A stretch of DNA of 64,000 bases from an uncultured Rubritalea sp. (GTDB lineage: Bacteria; Verrucomicrobiota; Verrucomicrobiia; Verrucomicrobiales; Akkermansiaceae), in NCBI GenBank assembly GCA_937923145.1, contig CALAJT010000024.1, positions 67,563 to 131,562 on the forward strand, in the 5' to 3' direction. The notes under the pieces are model-generated. The model was not told the DNA's origin and did not search any database. It saw only the letters and a list, made by a program, of their open reading frames with translations. This document shows, piece by piece, positions 60,855 to 64,000 of the stretch. Position numbers and translations under genes: made by a program. Numbering within the stretch: position 1 is the first letter of the stretch; each line of letters begins with the position of its first letter.

Positions 60855-61676
60855 CTAGCCGTGAGTTGCGTCGATGAGTGGTTTTACAAAGGCTGCTATT
60901 CTATGCGAAAGATCAGCTTCTAGTGCATTTTCAGCGATTTGATTCACAATGGCTGAACCTACGATGACTCCGTCTGATACGCTAGCAACCATGGCTGCTT
61001 GATCAGGAGTCGTAATGCCGAAGCCTACGCAGACTGGGACATCTGTGTGTTTCTTAATTTTAGCAACTGTATCTCCGATGGATTGCGAAGGTGCTGCCTG
61101 TGCTCCAGTAATTCCAGATCTAGAAAGAGCGTAGATAAAGCCTTCAGCCTGCTTAGCTAGTGACTCGATGCGGTCATCTGGTGAGGTAGGTGCTATAAGA
61201 GTGATGTTTTTCAAATCATACTTAGTAGAGAACTCTGCATTCTGCGCTGCCTCATCTGGTGGTAGATCTAGTAGGAGAACCCCATCAGCACCTGCGCCCT
61301 CGGCATCGACTACAAATTTTTCAAATCCATAAGCATAGAGAGGGTTGAGGTAAGTGAAAAGAACGATGGGTGTCTCGTGTGTTTTTCTAAATTCGCGGAT
61401 GAGGTCCAGAACTTTAGGCAGTGTAGCGCCTGCTTTTAGGGCTCTTTCCGCAGCTAATTGATTCACTGCACCATCTGCTAGAGGATCGGAAAAGGGGACT
61501 CCTAGTTCGATCACATCTGCTCCCACATCTGCAATACCACGGATAATCCCCAGGCATTTATCGATAGTAGGATCTCCAGCAGTCACGTAGGCGACAAAGG
61601 CTGGAGTTTTAGTTTCAGCAAGCTTGCTAAAGGTAGATTGTATTCTGCACTGGTTAGTGGCTGAGTTCATGCGCAT
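60855..61676 (-). CDS. trpA: tryptophan synthase alpha subunit
   Basis: VAYVTAGDPTIDKCLGIIRGIADVGADVIELGVPFSDPLADGAVNQLA. Confidence 0.96.
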   Translation of the reverse strand: MRMNSATNQCRIQSTFSKLAETKTPAFVAYVTAGDPTIDKCLGIIRGIADVGADVIELGVPFSDPLADGAVNQLAAERALKAGATLPKVLDLIREFRKTHETPIVLFTYLNPLYAYGFEKFVVDAEGAGADGVLLLDLPPDEAAQNAEFSTKYDLKNITLIAPTSPDDRIESLAKQAEGFIYALSRSGITGAQAAPSQSIGDTVAKIKKHTDVPVCVGFGITTPDQAAMVASVSDGVIVGSAIVNQIAENALEADLSHRIAAFVKPLIDATHG

Positions 61677-61788
61677 GGCTTAGCTTAATTTAGGTTACGA
61701 GGAAACTCTAATATCTGCTAATTTTAGATTTACAGCGATTTGCGATTTTCCCTATTGTATCTGGCAAAGATTAAGCGATAGTTCCGCT

Positions 61789-63555
61789 ATGAAATTTTTG
61801 ATGAATCTCGTAGTCAGTATCTCTATTCTGGGAGCCTGTTCTTTGACTGTGACAGCTAAGAAGTTCAACTATCGCAAAGTCATCGCTCCACCTATTAAGG
61901 CGATGGGCAAGCCTGAACTCTGGAAGGGTGTAGGCGAACTGAAGATCCTAGTCTCATCTGAAAACCGCGCTGCAGAAGATCACGTGAAGCAGGGATTTGC
62001 GCTGCTTCATGCTCAGTGGGACATCGAGGCGTATCGCCATTTTGCAGCAGCGCTAGAGAATGATGATCAGTGTCTCCTAGCTTACTGTGGGGTAGTTCTC
62101 AGTATGCTAAATCCTGAGCACGAGTGGAAAGGCTACCGAAATGTAGCTCTAAACCGTATGCTCACTCTCTGTGAAGATCAGCAGATGTTTGGAAAGGAAG
62201 GAGAAGAAGGAGCTGGAATGATCTATACTTATCCTAAGAATGAGCGAGGATTTGCCATTGCCATTATTGAGCTCATGACAGAAGGCTACAGTAAGGGGAC
62301 GGACTCCATGGTGCGGCTAGCTGACATGTATCCGAACGACATTCAGTTCGCGCTCATGGCACCATTTCTCAATCGAGGCAGTTACGATATCTTTGGACAG
62401 CCTAATTTAGCTCAAGAAGTGGCGGTGAAGAAAGTAAAAGCAATTATGGATAAAAATCCAGAGAACCCACTCACCATTAATTTCTACATCATGATGCTCA
62501 TAGAAGCGCCCTACAATGCAGTCGACCAGAAAACAGAAGTCCTGCCCTATGCTAGAAAACTGGTAGAAGTTAGTGGGGGAAATTTACCTTCCTGGCACAT
62601 GATGCATGGATACGCTGCTTGGAGATCTGGCGAGATAGAAGAAGCTAAGTCTGCCTATGAAAAAGCGATTAGACTTTATGAAACGTGGAAGAAAAAAACC
62701 AAGGCAAACATGTCAGAATGCGATGGGCTCATGAGGGCGTATTCCTTCCTAGCCGTAATTTATCATGAGCTGAATGACGACGCGGGAGTAAATAAAATGC
62801 TCACTAAAATGGCTACCGCCAGACACACTCGTAAAAGCTCCGGAGTCTACGCTATGTATGAATGGAATCAACAGCTGCTGAAATCAAAAATGCTATTTGC
62901 AAAGGCTGCAACAGGTAAAAAATCAGCATTAAATCAAGCGATTAAAGCACTACCAAAAATCGAATCAACTAACGCGAAGCTAGGCAACCTAAATAAAGTG
63001 ATAAAGGGCTACCAAGCTTATGGTCTTGCTCTAAAGAATTTTGAAAATGGTAAGCTAAATGAATCTCTACAAATGGCTTCACTGCTTGGAAAAATAATTT
63101 ATGAAGTTAAAGGGATGGCGAAGGATGCTAGCAAGAAAGCCTATTATCCACATTATCTTATGTCGCTTAAAACACTCTCAGTTTATCATAATGAACTAGC
63201 AGCGATGCGCGAAGAGAAGTCTGGTGTAGGAGTAGTTAACTGGTATAATGAAGCTACTGATATGCAGCTAGGTCCATCAAGACTCTTCCCGCCGAACGTC
63301 CTCTACCCGATAGAATACAGGCTAGGTAAATACCATGAATCAAGGAAAGAGCTAAAAAAAGCCTTAAAAGCCTATGCTCAAGGGCACAAGAGAATGGCAA
63401 GCCACCAAGCTACTAAGATAGCTTTAAAGCGAGTCAATACAAAGGTCCTAGAAATGCTTGAAGAACAGAAAAAGCAAGCTGTAGAAATGAAATCCAAAGC
63501 AGAGGCTGATTTCAAAGCTCAGGCAGAGAATGCTGAGAAAACAGAGCAACCATAG
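61789..63555 (+). CDS. secreted TPR-like protein
   Basis: Signal peptide; HAQWDIEAYRHFAAALENDDQCLLAYCGV, SGEIEEAKSAYEKAIRLYETW TPR-like helices. Confidence 0.7.
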   Translation: MKFLMNLVVSISILGACSLTVTAKKFNYRKVIAPPIKAMGKPELWKGVGELKILVSSENRAAEDHVKQGFALLHAQWDIEAYRHFAAALENDDQCLLAYCGVVLSMLNPEHEWKGYRNVALNRMLTLCEDQQMFGKEGEEGAGMIYTYPKNERGFAIAIIELMTEGYSKGTDSMVRLADMYPNDIQFALMAPFLNRGSYDIFGQPNLAQEVAVKKVKAIMDKNPENPLTINFYIMMLIEAPYNAVDQKTEVLPYARKLVEVSGGNLPSWHMMHGYAAWRSGEIEEAKSAYEKAIRLYETWKKKTKANMSECDGLMRAYSFLAVIYHELNDDAGVNKMLTKMATARHTRKSSGVYAMYEWNQQLLKSKMLFAKAATGKKSALNQAIKALPKIESTNAKLGNLNKVIKGYQAYGLALKNFENGKLNESLQMASLLGKIIYEVKGMAKDASKKAYYPHYLMSLKTLSVYHNELAAMREEKSGVGVVNWYNEATDMQLGPSRLFPPNVLYPIEYRLGKYHESRKELKKALKAYAQGHKRMASHQATKIALKRVNTKVLEMLEEQKKQAVEMKSKAEADFKAQAENAEKTEQP

Positions 63556-63564
63556 AACTAAAAA

Positions 63565-63855
63565 ATGATGAAAACATACTCACTATTATCCCTGCTAATG
63601 ATCATTTCATGGGCTTGCGTATCCTGTGGAACGCAATTTCCTGAAACCCTAAAAGGTGACATTAGCTTAGACGGAGTAAAGCCGTATCCTCTAGATACCT
63701 GCCTAGTTATCGATAGAAAGTTAGACAGCACACCTAAGACATACACTAGAGTTCACCAAGGACAGGAAGTGAAGTTCTGCTGTAAGAATTGCGTCATCGC
63801 ATTCGAGGCAAATCCTGAACCATGGATGAAGAAGTTAAAAAACTCGGGAAGGTAG
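63565..63855 (+). CDS. small lipoprotein with YHS/TRASH-like Cys motif
   Basis: Lipobox-like WACVSC; TCLVIDRKLDSTPKTYTRVHQGQEVKFCCKNCVIAFEANPEPWMKKL. Confidence 0.65.
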   Translation: MMKTYSLLSLLMIISWACVSCGTQFPETLKGDISLDGVKPYPLDTCLVIDRKLDSTPKTYTRVHQGQEVKFCCKNCVIAFEANPEPWMKKLKNSGR

Positions 63856-63952
63856 TTGTACATTTTTACATTAAAGGGCACTTCTGGAAACCCTTGGTTA
63901 GATTTTCATTTTTAGGTATTTAATTTTTCTTCGTAGAAAGTAGCTTCAAGGT

Positions 63953-64000
63953 ATGAACTACCGTAAGCCATCCAAGAACCACGATCTTTTTAGTGCTTTA
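63953..64000 (+). CDS. start of an ORF running off the window (MNYRKPSKNHDLFSAL...)
   Basis: ATG preceded by AAGGT; open to window end. Confidence 0.35.
   Translation, partial: MNYRKPSKNHDLFSAL

Overview
This is a 64 kb chromosomal window. Its protein families (Rhodopirellula/Verrucomicrobium-type ECF sigma factor, prenyltransferase/squalene-oxidase-repeat proteins, GH109-type oxidoreductase, AURKAIP1/COX24 mini-protein) suggest a Verrucomicrobia/PVC bacterium; that assignment is inference. Most of the window is housekeeping: hrpA, serS, monomeric icd, rpmI-rplT, class I fumarase, nusB, ribH, rplI, mutM, miaA, clpB, rplA-rplJ-rplL, hisG, trpA. The main accessory region is about 22.9-32.9 kb, next to a tRNA-Leu. 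It carries a Res-first type III-like restriction-modification pair, then a three-gene cassette that reads as a toxin / MqsA-like antitoxin / SecB-like chaperone (TAC) system with a perfect 14-bp palindrome at its promoter, then a protein fusing a RelE/ParE-like N-terminus to a UvrD-like SF1 helicase. Other notable items: a RAYT transposase between two long inverted REP-like arms with a dispersed third REP copy; a shared linear motif (EPSLDFGDGDDF) in a VWA protein and two squalene-cyclase-repeat paralogs, one of which has a single in-frame nonsense codon; a poly-G frameshift in the signal peptide of a rhodanese-like protein; a tRNA-Leu reading as anticodon AAG; structured intercistronic regions in ribosomal-protein operons; and a NusB with a large insertion. 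All homology calls come from reading the sequence and motifs; no database search was run.
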